Shown here one piece after another: positions 24,301 to 32,700 of a DNA stretch of 64,000 nucleotides. The notes beneath the pieces are model-generated. The model was not told the origin of the DNA, did no database searches, and was given only the letters and a program-made list of their open reading frames with translations. Each line of letters starts with the position of its first letter. The stretch's first letter is position 1. This stretch comes from Fluviicola taffensis DSM 16823 (GTDB lineage: Bacteria; Bacteroidota; Bacteroidia; Flavobacteriales_D; Crocinitomicaceae), in the NCBI RefSeq assembly GCF_000194605.1, contig NC_015321.1, positions 3,472,001 to 3,536,000 of the forward strand, given 5' to 3'. Position numbers and translations under genes: made by a program.

Positions 24301-24647
24301 CTTCTTCATTTAATTCATCGCCAAGTTAAAAAATAAAAAATGAACGCAAAGTTGGGGCTTGGCTAGCCTTACTGCAAGGTCAAGCCCTTCGGGTTTTACT
24401 CAAATAATCTCCACCCTTGGTTTTTCGTTCCTGGTATCGTTTTTCCTGGTAGTTCAAATCTACACTACCCAACCAATTCCCGTGATGAGGTCGGGTAGTA
24501 TTTTTTGAGCAAAAAACCTTGCATCCAGTCAATCCAAGCCCCGGAAAAAGGGCTTTCTTTTTTCTTTTTTTTTCCGTTTTTTTTCTTCCTTCTTTTGAAA
24601 TAATTGCGCGGAGCGAAGCGACAGAGCATAATTTTTAATCCATAATT
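24301..24647. other. Spacer between CBASS and the mobile-element cassette
   Basis: No gene. It contains a purine-rich motif GCGCGGAGCGAAGCGACAGAGC at 24606-24627 just upstream of the DUF6943 gene and poly-T/C tracts at 24555-24595. The motif resembles, in reverse orientation, those at 14458-14478 and 20524-20541. A hairpin ACTACC ... GGTAGT (24466-24471 with 24493-24498) is also present. Confidence 0.5.
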
Positions 24648-25067
24648 ATGTTTCAGTTTAAGCTAAAATGCCACCGCGTGAACGAAGAATACAAAGGTTT
24701 CCACTTCTTCATTCTCAACAAGGGTTTGAATAGTGGAAAACCGCTTAATGAGCCTTGCCCGAACTGCTTCGTTTGCATCTGCCAGTCCGAACAGGAAAAA
24801 GAATCCCTCTACTGGATCACTTTCGCGTTGTGGCAGGGAAACCGTTTCCGCGAATTCCTCTACGGTTCTGCAATCCCGTTCATCAGGATCAACGATCTGA
24901 AAAACTGCCTGAAATACGGAATTGAAGGCAGTAAAAGAAACAACAAGATCTTTTATTCAGGTATAGAACTGCTTCAGGAGATAACCACTAAAGATCTGCG
25001 TCATAGGGAGATTTTGAAAACCTTAAATAAATTGAAGTACGCCCTGATAAGAGACATTTTAAGGTAA
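24648..25067 (+). CDS. DUF6943 family protein
   Basis: This 139-aa protein has CPNCFVCICQSEQEKESLYWITFALWQGNRFREFLYGS and IRINDLKNCLKYGI, the pattern I associate with DUF6943, a Bacteroidota mobile-element family without known function. A CxxC-x-C cluster may bind metal. It is convergent with the small-gene cassette 25131-26858, with a strong bidirectional terminator between. It recurs next to the same kind of cassette in other Bacteroidota, as far as I recall. Confidence 0.75.
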   Translation: MFQFKLKCHRVNEEYKGFHFFILNKGLNSGKPLNEPCPNCFVCICQSEQEKESLYWITFALWQGNRFREFLYGSAIPFIRINDLKNCLKYGIEGSKRNNKIFYSGIELLQEITTKDLRHREILKTLNKLKYALIRDILR

Positions 25068-25075
25068 AACTAAAA

Positions 25076-25102
25076 AAGGTCGCCCGAAACCCGGGCGACC
25101 TT
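25076..25102. terminator. Bidirectional terminator between DUF6943 and the small-gene cassette
   Basis: An 11-bp perfect stem, AAGGTCGCCCG (25076-25086) with CGGGCGACCTT (25092-25102), loop of 5 nt, flanked by A tract on the left. Strongest hairpin in the element. Confidence 0.8.
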
Positions 25103-25130
25103 CACGATCAATTTTATTTCAAAGAACGTT

Positions 25131-25313
25131 TTAACGTTTCATTTTCTTTACCAGCCACTTCAAAAACAACGATACGCCAAAACTTACAATGGCTCCGACA
25201 GTTGCCAGGATCGCGGTCTTGATATAATCCTGCGAACCAATGTTCGCGGCCACGGTGATCACCGTTCCGGTTGCCGTTCCCAGTGCGGTACTATGTTCAT
25301 TTGGCTGAATCAT
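25131..25313 (-). CDS. Small single-span membrane protein of the virion-like cassette
   Basis: This 60-aa protein has a polar N-terminus, a weakly hydrophobic region GTATGTVITVAANIG, one clear membrane helix (TAILATVGAIVSFGVSLFLKW) and a basic tail LVKKMKR. The size and topology resemble holins or minor coat proteins of small phages, but no family motif is visible. It is the last gene of the minus-strand cassette. Confidence 0.65.
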   Translation of the reverse strand: MIQPNEHSTALGTATGTVITVAANIGSQDYIKTAILATVGAIVSFGVSLFLKWLVKKMKR

Positions 25314-25338
25314 AAAGTTGCTTTTAAACGGTTAATAA

Positions 25339-25548
25339 TTATTCAGCTGCCGTCAAGGCAGCAACGGAGGCAGAACGTTGAATATGCACGCTCAGAAACA
25401 GGCTTTCCGTATCCTCGGTGGTTTCCTCGTCAACTTCAATTGCCACAAGGTTTACTTTGTCAGCCAGTTCAGTTCCTGCCTTGAAACGAGGTCGTTTTTT
25501 ATCCTTGATAGTCACGACCAATTCACTTTTTACTTTTTTCTGTTCCAT
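25339..25548 (-). CDS. Small cassette protein with RPRFKAG motif, copy 1
   Basis: This 69-aa protein is a tandem paralogue of the next gene: LVVTIKDKKRPRFKAGTEL-xDKVNLVAIEVDEETTED-LFLSVHIQRS. It has an acidic middle and alternating hydrophobic residues, consistent with a small beta-structured protein. No signal peptide. Function unknown; a spike or minor structural role is speculative. Confidence 0.65.
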   Translation of the reverse strand: MEQKKVKSELVVTIKDKKRPRFKAGTELADKVNLVAIEVDEETTEDTESLFLSVHIQRSASVAALTAAE

Positions 25549-25593
25549 TTTTACTGGATTTTAGAGTTTATACACTTTCCCCACGATAGGGAT

Positions 25594-25800
25594 TTACTTA
25601 ATTTTCAAGAGCCTTTTCGAATACAGATGGAGTTTAAGTTCCATCACATTCGAATCGCGCTCTTCCGTTTCGTTTACCTCAACGGTGAGATTCACAGCAC
25701 TGCTCAATTCAGCCCCGGCTTTAAACCGCGGACGCTTCCTGATCTTGACCTGGAGCACCAGGTCATCTTTTGGTACGCGGTTCTTTGAGAAAATTCCCAT
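25594..25800 (-). CDS. Small cassette protein with RPRFKAG motif, copy 2
   Basis: This 68-aa protein shares LVLQVKIRKRPRFKAGAEL-SAVNL-EVNETEE-ELKLHLYSKR with its neighbour, so the pair arose by duplication. It differs in the N-terminus (MGIFSKNRVPKDD). Same orientation, 45 bp apart. Function unknown. Confidence 0.65.
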   Translation of the reverse strand: MGIFSKNRVPKDDLVLQVKIRKRPRFKAGAELSSAVNLTVEVNETEERDSNVMELKLHLYSKRLLKIK

Positions 25801-25822
25801 GTGTACTTTTTTAAGGGTTCAA

Positions 25823-26032
25823 CTATTGTCTGTCTGCCACCACCGCTTGCGCCACCGCCGTCGCAACCGAACCCGCAACGACCAAATAACCGCCAACGGT
25901 TACGAGAGTGGCAGGAATGGCTACAGGAGCGGCGAGAAGCGCGCCACCCGCAGCTGTCACAATCAGACCAAAATTTCGAAGCTTCCTGAAGAACTTCGGG
26001 GTGGGTGACTTCATGCGTTTGATAATATTCAT
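25823..26032 (-). CDS. Small two-helix membrane protein of the cassette
   Basis: This 69-aa protein has a basic N-terminus (MNIIKRMKSPTPKFFRKLR) followed by two hydrophobic helices rich in A, V and G (FGLIVTAAGGALLAAPVAI and VTVGGYLVVAGSVATAVAQ). The layout fits small phage membrane proteins or holins. It lies between the RPRFKAG pair and the 249-aa protein on the same strand. Confidence 0.65.
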   Translation of the reverse strand: MNIIKRMKSPTPKFFRKLRNFGLIVTAAGGALLAAPVAIPATLVTVGGYLVVAGSVATAVAQAVVADRQ

Positions 26033-26108
26033 TGGTCCTTTCTTGTGGAAGAGATTCAGGCATCATGCCCGAACCTCCTTCCGGATGAATAAATAATTTA
26101 CTGGAGTT

Positions 26109-26858
26109 TTACGCCACTTCCACAATGCACAGCGCATTGAAAGCGCCATTCTTCAGCGAGTATTGAACAGCATTTACTTCCTGGAAGAATTCAATCATCA
26201 GGAGAAAAACGCCTACACCCGCGCCAGCTGGTTCCGCAGCCGGAACCAGGTTGACGTTGCTTGGAGTGGCATCGATAGGAAGGTTTACAGCATCTGTAAA
26301 CTCAATCGTTTGCTCATTCGTCACAAAGTCAATCTTAGCCCAGCCACCGCGCAAAGTCATGTGCGTAGCACCTCTCGGGAAAGCAACATCGTTCAACGGA
26401 ACCAGGTCCGTGATGTTGATCTCGCCCGTACCGGTATCAACCTGGTAGGATTTGTACAGCACACTTCCCAAAACAGCCCTGTTGTTGAAATTGAATCCCT
26501 TCAGGCGCGCTTTGGCAGCAGGAAGCGCCATTGCCGTTCCAACCGTTCGTTCACCTCGCGCGCTCGTCGCATCGAGATTCTTGATCGATGTCATGAGCTT
26601 CGTCAAACGGGCGGTTACCCTTCCGTCACTCGCAGACATCATCAACGTCCGGACAGCATCGCGAACCAACTTTCCCGAAGTCGCGGAAGAACCAAACTCG
26701 GCTCCGTTTTCGCGAGTCCTGGCAAATGCCGGATCGTTTGCAATACGCGTTCCATCAACACCACCTTTTTCACGCACAAGATTCCCATCCCTTGACTGGT
26801 AAAATGAGAGGTCGCCAACTTTTCCTTTCAGCTTAATGATACCTTTTTGTCTTGCCAT
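26109..26858 (-). CDS. Conserved 249-aa cassette protein, possible major structural (capsid-like) protein
   Basis: It begins MARQKGIIKLKGKVGDLSFYQSRDGNLVREKGGV and then has NDPAFARTRENGAEFG and SGKLVRDAVRTLM, a pattern I recall from many Bacteroidota hypothetical proteins. The C-terminal half is beta-rich (HMTLRGGWAKIDFV, VGVFLLMIEFFQEVNAVQYSLKNGAFNALCIVEVA). There is no signal peptide or catalytic motif. Size, beta content and placement first in a cassette of tiny membrane proteins suggest a virion coat protein; this is inference and a structure prediction would be decisive. Confidence 0.75.
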   Translation of the reverse strand: MARQKGIIKLKGKVGDLSFYQSRDGNLVREKGGVDGTRIANDPAFARTRENGAEFGSSATSGKLVRDAVRTLMMSASDGRVTARLTKLMTSIKNLDATSARGERTVGTAMALPAAKARLKGFNFNNRAVLGSVLYKSYQVDTGTGEINITDLVPLNDVAFPRGATHMTLRGGWAKIDFVTNEQTIEFTDAVNLPIDATPSNVNLVPAAEPAGAGVGVFLLMIEFFQEVNAVQYSLKNGAFNALCIVEVA

Positions 26859-27078
26859 AATCGTATAGTTTTTGATTTAGCCGATTGCGACCTTCGCAAC
26901 CCTTAAACATCATTCATATCGCGAATAGAATTTCAGTCCGTTACGTTAAAGTTATGTTGGTAAAACGACCCTTTTTTACGTGTAATAACGCTTGTGGTGC
27001 TTTGGTTTACTTTACTTTGAAACCATGGTTCACCCATCATAAAATTTGCCGTGATTCGGCTCATTTTGGTGCGACATA

Positions 27079-27297
27079 ATGAATAGCGTAAGTATGTTTA
27101 AAGTATGGATAGTGTATGAAAACTATACCGAAAGAAAACAGCGGCGCATCGTGATCACCTTAGAAGCAAAAGGCTTCACGCTGAAAGCATATCACGAAGT
27201 GAACGGCTTACGACATACGAAAGCATATAAAGGCTTGCAGAATCTCCAAAAAAACGCACACAACGCACGAGAAAAAAATAAGATTTTACCTCATTAA
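27079..27297 (+). CDS. Small basic hypothetical protein
   Basis: This 72-aa frame, possibly starting at the second ATG (27094), encodes a basic protein (VWIVYENYTERKQRRIVITLEAKGFTLKAYHEVNG ...). The first 30 residues look beta-stranded, the rest helical. It is divergent from the 249-aa gene and precedes a promoter-like element. I do not recognise it; coding status is uncertain. Confidence 0.4.
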   Translation: MNSVSMFKVWIVYENYTERKQRRIVITLEAKGFTLKAYHEVNGLRHTKAYKGLQNLQKNAHNAREKNKILPH

Positions 27298-27309
27298 ATT
27301 TGGTCTGTT

Positions 27310-27343
27310 TTGTAGGCAGATACTAAGTAAAGTCGTATCTTTG
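27310..27343 (+). promoter_or_regulatory. Bacteroidota-type promoter
   Basis: TTG (27310-27312) and TATCTTTG (27336-27343), an exact TAnnTTTG box, separated by 23 bp. No open reading frame follows before the terminator at 27509, so the product would be a non-coding or vestigial RNA. Confidence 0.5.
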
Positions 27344-27508
27344 TAGTGTAGGAAAAGTTCTTTGATTCAATACAAAACAATGCAATTTTCAAGAGACCCA
27401 TTCGGGTCCCTGAATTAAGCGAGTTTTCACAAAATATAGTATTTACAAGGGTTTCCCCCGCATTTGGCTAGTCCCAGCCGAATCACAAACGATTCCAGCG
27501 GGATCACT
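27344..27508 (+). ncRNA. Possible non-coding transcript or attachment scar
   Basis: Between the promoter and the terminator lies about 165 bp without a gene. It contains a hairpin GAGACCC-ATTC-GGGTCCC (one G-U pair) near 27395 and two imperfect tandem segments ending TCCCAGCCGAATCAC and TTCCAGCGGGATCAC (about 27471-27507). The second is close to the 3' end of a tRNA (T-stem plus acceptor CGGGATC-A), but no tRNA body is present. Either an element-encoded RNA or an att site derived from a tRNA end. Confidence 0.35.
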
Positions 27509-27535
27509 AGAAAGCCTCCTTTAAGGAGGCTTTCT
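27509..27535 (+). terminator. Strong hairpin terminator
   Basis: AGAAAGCCTCC (27509-27519) pairs perfectly with GGAGGCTTTCT (27525-27535), loop of 5 nt. T content after the stem is modest. The 27541-27725 stretch after it, up to the insertion sequence, shows nothing else. Confidence 0.7.
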
Positions 27536-27725
27536 TCGTTAATACCTACCAAATTTCAAGCAGGTACAGCGTTTTCATGCTTTTATCTGTTCTCAACAAA
27601 AACAAATAATTTCAATTAAAAACAAAAAATCAGCTAGCTATTTAGCCAGCATATTTTCTGTTATATCTTGCTGGCTGAGAATTGCTACAAACCAATAGTA
27701 TAGGATCAAGACCAAATTCTGGGGA

Positions 27726-28718
27726 CTAAGCATAAATTTGCGTTAATCGGAATAAAAAATATTGGATATCCCTAACACCTCTAAATTGAGATCTAAATGC
27801 TTTTATTTTGGCATTAAATGCTTCAGCGGAAGCATTTGTACTTCGGTTATCAAAGTAATTGAGGATTGTTTTGTAATGATTTTGGATTGTTCTAGATATG
27901 GAGTTGAAAGATTTAAAACCAGCTTTAGTTACTTTTTCATGCCATTTGGCCAATTTGGTGTAAGCGTAAATTTTGTCTTTGGTTTGTTCAAAAATCCCTT
28001 TCAGTTGTTGTGCTAGTTGATAAGCTATTTGGATATCTGGATAAAGATAAAATAGGATTTCCGCTCGTTGTTTTTGATTGAAGGTCCATTTAGAAGGTTT
28101 TTTATAAAGTACGTATCTGCTTCTTGCTAATAATTGCCTGATGGTATCTCCGTTTTCAAGGATAACAGGATGGTATGCTTTCTTTTGATTCTTTGCTTTT
28201 TCAATGGCTTCATTTTCTGCATCGAGCGCTTCCCATCGATGCTTTACGCGAAGCTCCTGAACGGCTTCCAAAGCTAGTTTTTCGACATGGAAACGATCTG
28301 TAACAAGCACAGCATCTGGAAAGTTTCTTTTTGCAATCAAATTCATGCTTCCAGCCATATCCAGAGTTATTTCTACTACCTTTTTACGAAGCTTTAGTGG
28401 AATTTTTTGAAGTATTGTTGTAATGTATTCGGAGTTGGTTCCTGTTATAATTGCGACAATGGATCCTTGTTTTCCTTTGGCTGCTTTGTTGGTGATGATG
28501 GTGTAAAGCTCACCCTGAGATAGAGAGGTTTCATCCAGGGATAAATGAGTTCCAATATTATCGGTAAAAAGTAAATACTCTTTGGCATGAGCAAGCTGTT
28601 CCCAGTTCCTAAAATCACTTAACCAATCCTTATGCTGTCGTTGTAGTTTCTTACCCTTGACACCATAAAATGAACCAATAGTATGACAGCTGAACGGTTT
28701 AGAAGCGACTGATTTGTT
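27726..28718 (-). CDS. ISAon1-like (ISL3-type DDE) transposase, main frame
   Basis: The frame is open from about 28718 without an early ATG; reading it gives SKPFSCHTIGSFYGVKGKKLQRQHKDWL, LSLDETSLSQGELYTIITNK, then LDMAGSMNLIAKRNFPDAVLVTDRFHVEKL and ASAEAFNAKIKAFRSQFRG. D in LSLDET, D in VTDRFH and E in AEAFNAKIK are the likely DDE triad. ATG 28358 would remove the first catalytic Asp, so the real product must start upstream, joined to the N-region by a +1 shift or by reinitiation. The catalytic residues and length look intact. Confidence 0.8.
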   Translation of the reverse strand, partial: NKSVASKPFSCHTIGSFYGVKGKKLQRQHKDWLSDFRNWEQLAHAKEYLLFTDNIGTHLSLDETSLSQGELYTIITNKAAKGKQGSIVAIITGTNSEYITTILQKIPLKLRKKVVEITLDMAGSMNLIAKRNFPDAVLVTDRFHVEKLALEAVQELRVKHRWEALDAENEAIEKAKNQKKAYHPVILENGDTIRQLLARSRYVLYKKPSKWTFNQKQRAEILFYLYPDIQIAYQLAQQLKGIFEQTKDKIYAYTKLAKWHEKVTKAGFKSFNSISRTIQNHYKTILNYFDNRSTNASAEAFNAKIKAFRSQFRGVRDIQYFLFRLTQIYA

Positions 28719-29052
28719 TTAAAAAAGAGGCAAACTCATCGGTCATGCGAGTACCTTTAGCAACGATATTCCAATCTCTTTGAACAATCTCCTTGGTGTT
28801 CTTATCAGTCCATCTTCTGCGCTTTACATGCAGAAAAACATGTTTACCTCTGAGTGGAAAATCCTGAATCGTAATTTCATCATGGAATCCTTTAGAGATT
28901 AATTCTTTATGAAGATGCTCTGTTGGTGGTTTATTTAATTCTTCAAAGTAAAGATGCAACGTTTCATTTTGCTTTTCAACTTTCATGAAGTCAAAGAAAT
29001 CAACCAATAACTCTGGAAGTACCAGTTTCAATAGTTCAATTTGTGGATCCAA
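28699..29052 (-). CDS. ISAon1-like transposase N-region protein
   Basis: This 117-aa frame starts at TTG 29052 and has PELLVDFFDFMKVE and LRGKHVFLHVKRRRW-DKNTKEIVQRDWNIVAKGTRMTDEFASFLKQ, a zinc-less DNA-binding N-region typical of the family. It ends 19 nt inside the main frame. A run of T6A4 at 28715-28726 near the overlap is a possible slippery site. Start codon choice is uncertain. Confidence 0.75.
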   Translation of the reverse strand: MDPQIELLKLVLPELLVDFFDFMKVEKQNETLHLYFEELNKPPTEHLHKELISKGFHDEITIQDFPLRGKHVFLHVKRRRWTDKNTKEIVQRDWNIVAKGTRMTDEFASFLKQISRF

Positions 29053-29089
29053 TCGCTTTTTTTTCCAAAGTTCTAAATTCTATTCAAAT

Positions 29090-29403
29090 TCCTCCCCAAC
29101 TTTTGTGATTGATCCGCTAAACAGTAATTTTTTAGCCAGCAAATATGAAGACAAATCTAAAGCTAAGTTTTTTGTTTTATCCAAAATAACATCAAGCAGT
29201 TCGGCAATGAAACCAACTCCATGGCAGAGATACTTTTGCATAGATATGATTTACATGTAAATCTTGGAATTGTAACCCATGGCACTACCAATTTGAATGC
29301 GAATGAGTTGGAGAAACTGTATGGTAATCGGGTTCGTTCACGGCTGCGGAGTATGTTTAATTTGATATTATTTCCGCTGTCATCTTTTGACAAGCGGAAA
29401 TAA
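29090..29403 (+). pseudogene. Decayed copy of the DnaC-like ATPase
   Basis: The last 72 codons (from 29188) are clearly homologous to the ATPase at 425-1045: NIKQFGNETNSMAEILLHRYD, IVTHGTTNLNANELEKLYGNRVRSRLRSMFN. Just upstream VFCF joins directly to IQNNIKQF, a 12-bp deletion that removes the Walker B residues DDLG, and an in-frame TAA (29164) plus a frameshift near 29160 separate the earlier KYEDKSK segment. The N-terminal half with Walker A is absent, replaced by the insertion sequence. Confidence 0.75.
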
Positions 29404-29451
29404 AGGTTGAGCCAATTGCGATTATTAAGTTGTTCATAACTCTCCTGTTTT

Positions 29452-29476
29452 TACCAACTATCCGTTGGTATTTTTT
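29452..29476 (+). terminator. Hairpin with T run upstream of the XRE gene
   Basis: TACCAAC (29452-29458) pairs with GTTGGTA (29464-29470), followed by TTTTTT. It reads as a terminator for the ATPase remnant, but it lies 35 bp before the XRE start and could also be that regulator's operator. Confidence 0.6.
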
Positions 29477-29504
29477 CCTAAATTCATCATCTCATTTTTA
29501 TCAC

Positions 29505-29705
29505 ATGAACCGAATAAAAGATGTTCTTCAAGAAAAAGGTATTAAGCAAACCTGGTTAGCAGAAAAGCTAGGTAAAAGCTTCAATATGGTTAATGATTAC
29601 TGCAACAATCGAAGACAACCAACAATTGAGGTTTTATATCAAATTGCTAAAATATTATCTGTTTCACCAAAAGAATTATTAAACGATCAATCGAATGAGC
29701 ACTAA
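29505..29705 (+). CDS. XRE family regulator heading the PLD-helicase/methylase operon
   Basis: This 66-aa protein (start ATG 29505; the longer frame upstream is hydrophobic and less likely) is a compact HTH: WLAEKLGKSFNMVNDYCNNRRQPTIEVLYQIAKILSVSPKELLN. Its 3' end overlaps the helicase start by 11 nt, so translation is coupled. By analogy to restriction-modification C proteins it probably controls the operon. It resembles the orphan at 13969. Confidence 0.85.
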   Translation: MNRIKDVLQEKGIKQTWLAEKLGKSFNMVNDYCNNRRQPTIEVLYQIAKILSVSPKELLNDQSNEH

Positions 29706-32700
29706 GTTTTTTACAAATACTGAGGATAAGACCGTTTTCCAAAAATTCAAAGGGATTCTTGAAAACATGAAAGACATTTATGCATTTCATGCAGTGGTTG
29801 GTTATTTCAGATCTTCAGGTTATTTTGCTTTGCAAGAATATTTAAAAGATATCAAAGACATAAAAATCCTTGTTGGAATCAATGTTGATGAAATGTTTGC
29901 AGAGTCACAACGAAAAGGATTGCTCTATTTTGGTGATGAAACTAAAACAAAACATGAATTTTTGAATTGGTTTATCCAAGACTTGAAAGATGCGAAGTAC
30001 TCAGAAGAAGTTGAAAATGGAATTTTAAAATTCATTGAAGATTTGATTTCTGGTAGAATTGAAGTTCGTGCACACAACTCTAAAACTTTGCATGCTAAGT
30101 TCTATTTATTTCTTCCAGAAGTACATACAGAGCATTCCGATGGTTGGGTAATAATGGGGTCTTCAAATCTCACTGAAGCTGGGCTTGGAATCAAAAAATC
30201 TCCAAATTATGAATTGAACATTGCATTGAAAGATTATGATGATGTTGAGTTTACTAAAAAAGAATTCAATATCCTTTGGGAGCAATCTACTCCAATCCTT
30301 CCAGCAGATATTAAAGAATTCAAGAAGAAGACGCATATTGGACAAAATTATACTCCTTTCGAGATTTACCTGAAATTACTAATCGAGTATTTCGGTAAGA
30401 ATATAGACTATGATCCTGATACCGTTGGAGATCTTCCCAAAACCTATAAAAAATTAAGTTACCAAATTGATGCAGTAAACCAAGGTTTCTCAATGTTAAT
30501 GGAGCATAATGGGTTTTTCCTTTCGGACGTTGTCGGTTTAGGTAAAACAATAGTTGCTTCAATGATTGCTAAACGCTTTATGATAGCTAATGGCTCCATG
30601 AACACGAAAATATTGGTTGTTTATCCACCTGCATTAGAAAAAAATTGGAAAAGCACATTCCGAATGTTTGGTTTGGATAAACACACAAAATTTATAACCA
30701 ATGGTAGTTTGGATAAGATTATCAAAGGTGATGATCTCAATTATTGGTTGAAAGAGGATTATGATTTGATTCTTGTTGATGAGGCACACAAATATAGAAA
30801 TCACGCTTCAGCAACTTTTGCTCAATTGCAGCGGATTTGTAAGGCTCCAAGAAATGGTGATGGATTGGTAAAAGGAAAAAACAAAAAAGTAATGTTGATT
30901 TCTGCTACGCCATTAAATAACAGACCTCAAGATTTATACTACCAATTATTATTGTTCCAGGATGCAAGAAAGAGTACTTTACCTGTAACAAATCTCCAGT
31001 CTTTTTTCGGACCAATAGTTCGTGAGTATAGAGACATAATGAAGGAAGATAATCCGGAAATACAGCGAATTCGTGATATGTATAATCAAATTCGTGAGCG
31101 AGTGATTTCTCAAATTACCGTGCGTAGAACAAGACGCGATTTAAAGAACTATCCTAAATACATTGATGATTTGAAAGAACAAGGAATTGTTTTTCCTGAA
31201 ATAGCTCCTTTAAAACCAGTTGTATACTCTTTGAATTCCAAATTAGGCAAGTTATTTTATCAAACCATTTTCTATTTAACCGATGAAGATAAAGTCAACT
31301 ATTTCAGGTATCAAGCTATTCGCTTCTTGAATCAAGACGACAGAGATAAATATTATGAGCAAGCAGTTCTCGTTTCGAAGTCGCTTGCTGGAATCATGAA
31401 AACATTGATGGTGAAACGATTGGAAAGTAGTTTTCATTCGTTTAAAATCACCTTGAGAAATTTGATGGTCTCAACTGAACGAATGATTCAAATGTTTGAG
31501 AATGACAAAGTCCTAATTGCTCCTGATTTGAATATAAATGAGTTAGTTGAGAAAGGCTTTTCAATGGAAGAGATTGAAGAGTTAATTGAAAAAATAAGTG
31601 TTGAAAATCCTAGAAACAATGTATTTAAAGCTGAGGATTTTGATCCGGATTTTTTGGAAGGGCTAAAAAAAGACCATTCGTTATTAAAAGACTTGTACAA
31701 ACAATGGTCCGAAATCAAAGAAGACCCCAAGTTGGATGAACTTCTAAAGACCTTTGAAAACGAATTGTTCAATAAAGAGATTAACCCAACTGGACAGTTA
31801 GTAATTTTTACAGAAAGCAATGATACAGCAGAGTATTTGTATGAAAAGCTGAAGGACTATGACGGCAAAGGTGTGTTGAAAATCTCTTCTGAAAACAGGA
31901 AAAAGGTTTTTGAAACGATTCAGAAAAATTTTGATGCAAATTACATTGGTGAGCGAAAAGACGATTACCATATTCTAATTACAACAGATGTTTTGGCTGA
32001 AGGTGTAAACCTACATCGTGCGAATGTATTAGTAAATTATGATACACCATGGAACGCAACCCGTTTAATGCAAAGAACGGGGCGTATTAATCGAATTGGA
32101 AGTATTGCAGGTGTTGTTTACAATTACAACTTCTATCCCTCGCAACAAGGTGATGAAGAAATTAAATTGTATAAAAATGCCCTAATTAAGCTTCAAGGAT
32201 TTCACAGTGCCTTTGGTGAAGATGCTCAAGTCTTTACGCATGAAGAGTTAGTTGAACAGTTTGAATTATTCAAAGAAGGAATGCCTGACGAAGAAGATAA
32301 GCGCCTCAAATATTTGCGTTTCATCCGGGAGTTTAAAGATGCTAATCCTATTGAATTTAAGCGTATCAAAGCTTTTCCTATGAAAGCGCGAACAGCTCGT
32401 AAGAATTCAAATGCAAAAGATGATTCATTGAATAACGCAAGCTTGGTCTTTTTGAAATCACCATATAAAATGGAGTTCTATAGTGTTTCTGCTGAAAAGA
32501 AGGTAGTGCCTTTAACTTTCATTGAAGCTGCTGAGTATTTTGAATCAAATGCTTCCGAACTGTCTGGTGAATTGCCTACTTCTCATTTTGGTCAAGTGCA
32601 AGCTGCATTAGATGAATTTGATAAAGAATTTTTCAGTTCTACTGACGAAGGTGTTACAACGACGGATAAAGCTGATGCAATTAGTGCGCAAGCCAAAAAG

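Larger units (their letters stand above)
27726..29052 (-). mobile_element. ISAon1-type insertion sequence (coding extent; ends not resolved)
   Basis: Two minus-strand frames, an N-region (28699-29052) and the main transposase (27726-28718), overlap out of phase. I could not find convincing terminal inverted repeats, so the true ends are probably within about 100 bp outside these coordinates. On the right the insertion abuts a decayed DnaC-like ATPase gene whose N-terminal half is missing, which suggests insertion with adjacent deletion. Confidence 0.75.

Noticed and set aside
26163-26795. 210-codon plus-strand frame opposite the 249-aa cassette protein
   Set aside because: It is antisense to a frame with clear protein-like conservation and has unnatural composition (many R, S, H).
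27471-27507. Possible tRNA gene
   Set aside because: Only 3'-end-like segments exist; no D-arm, anticodon arm or pairing acceptor strand can be found upstream.
29430-29504. Upstream start of the XRE gene
   Set aside because: The added residues are hydrophobic and are encoded across a terminator-like hairpin; ATG 29505 gives a normal XRE protein.
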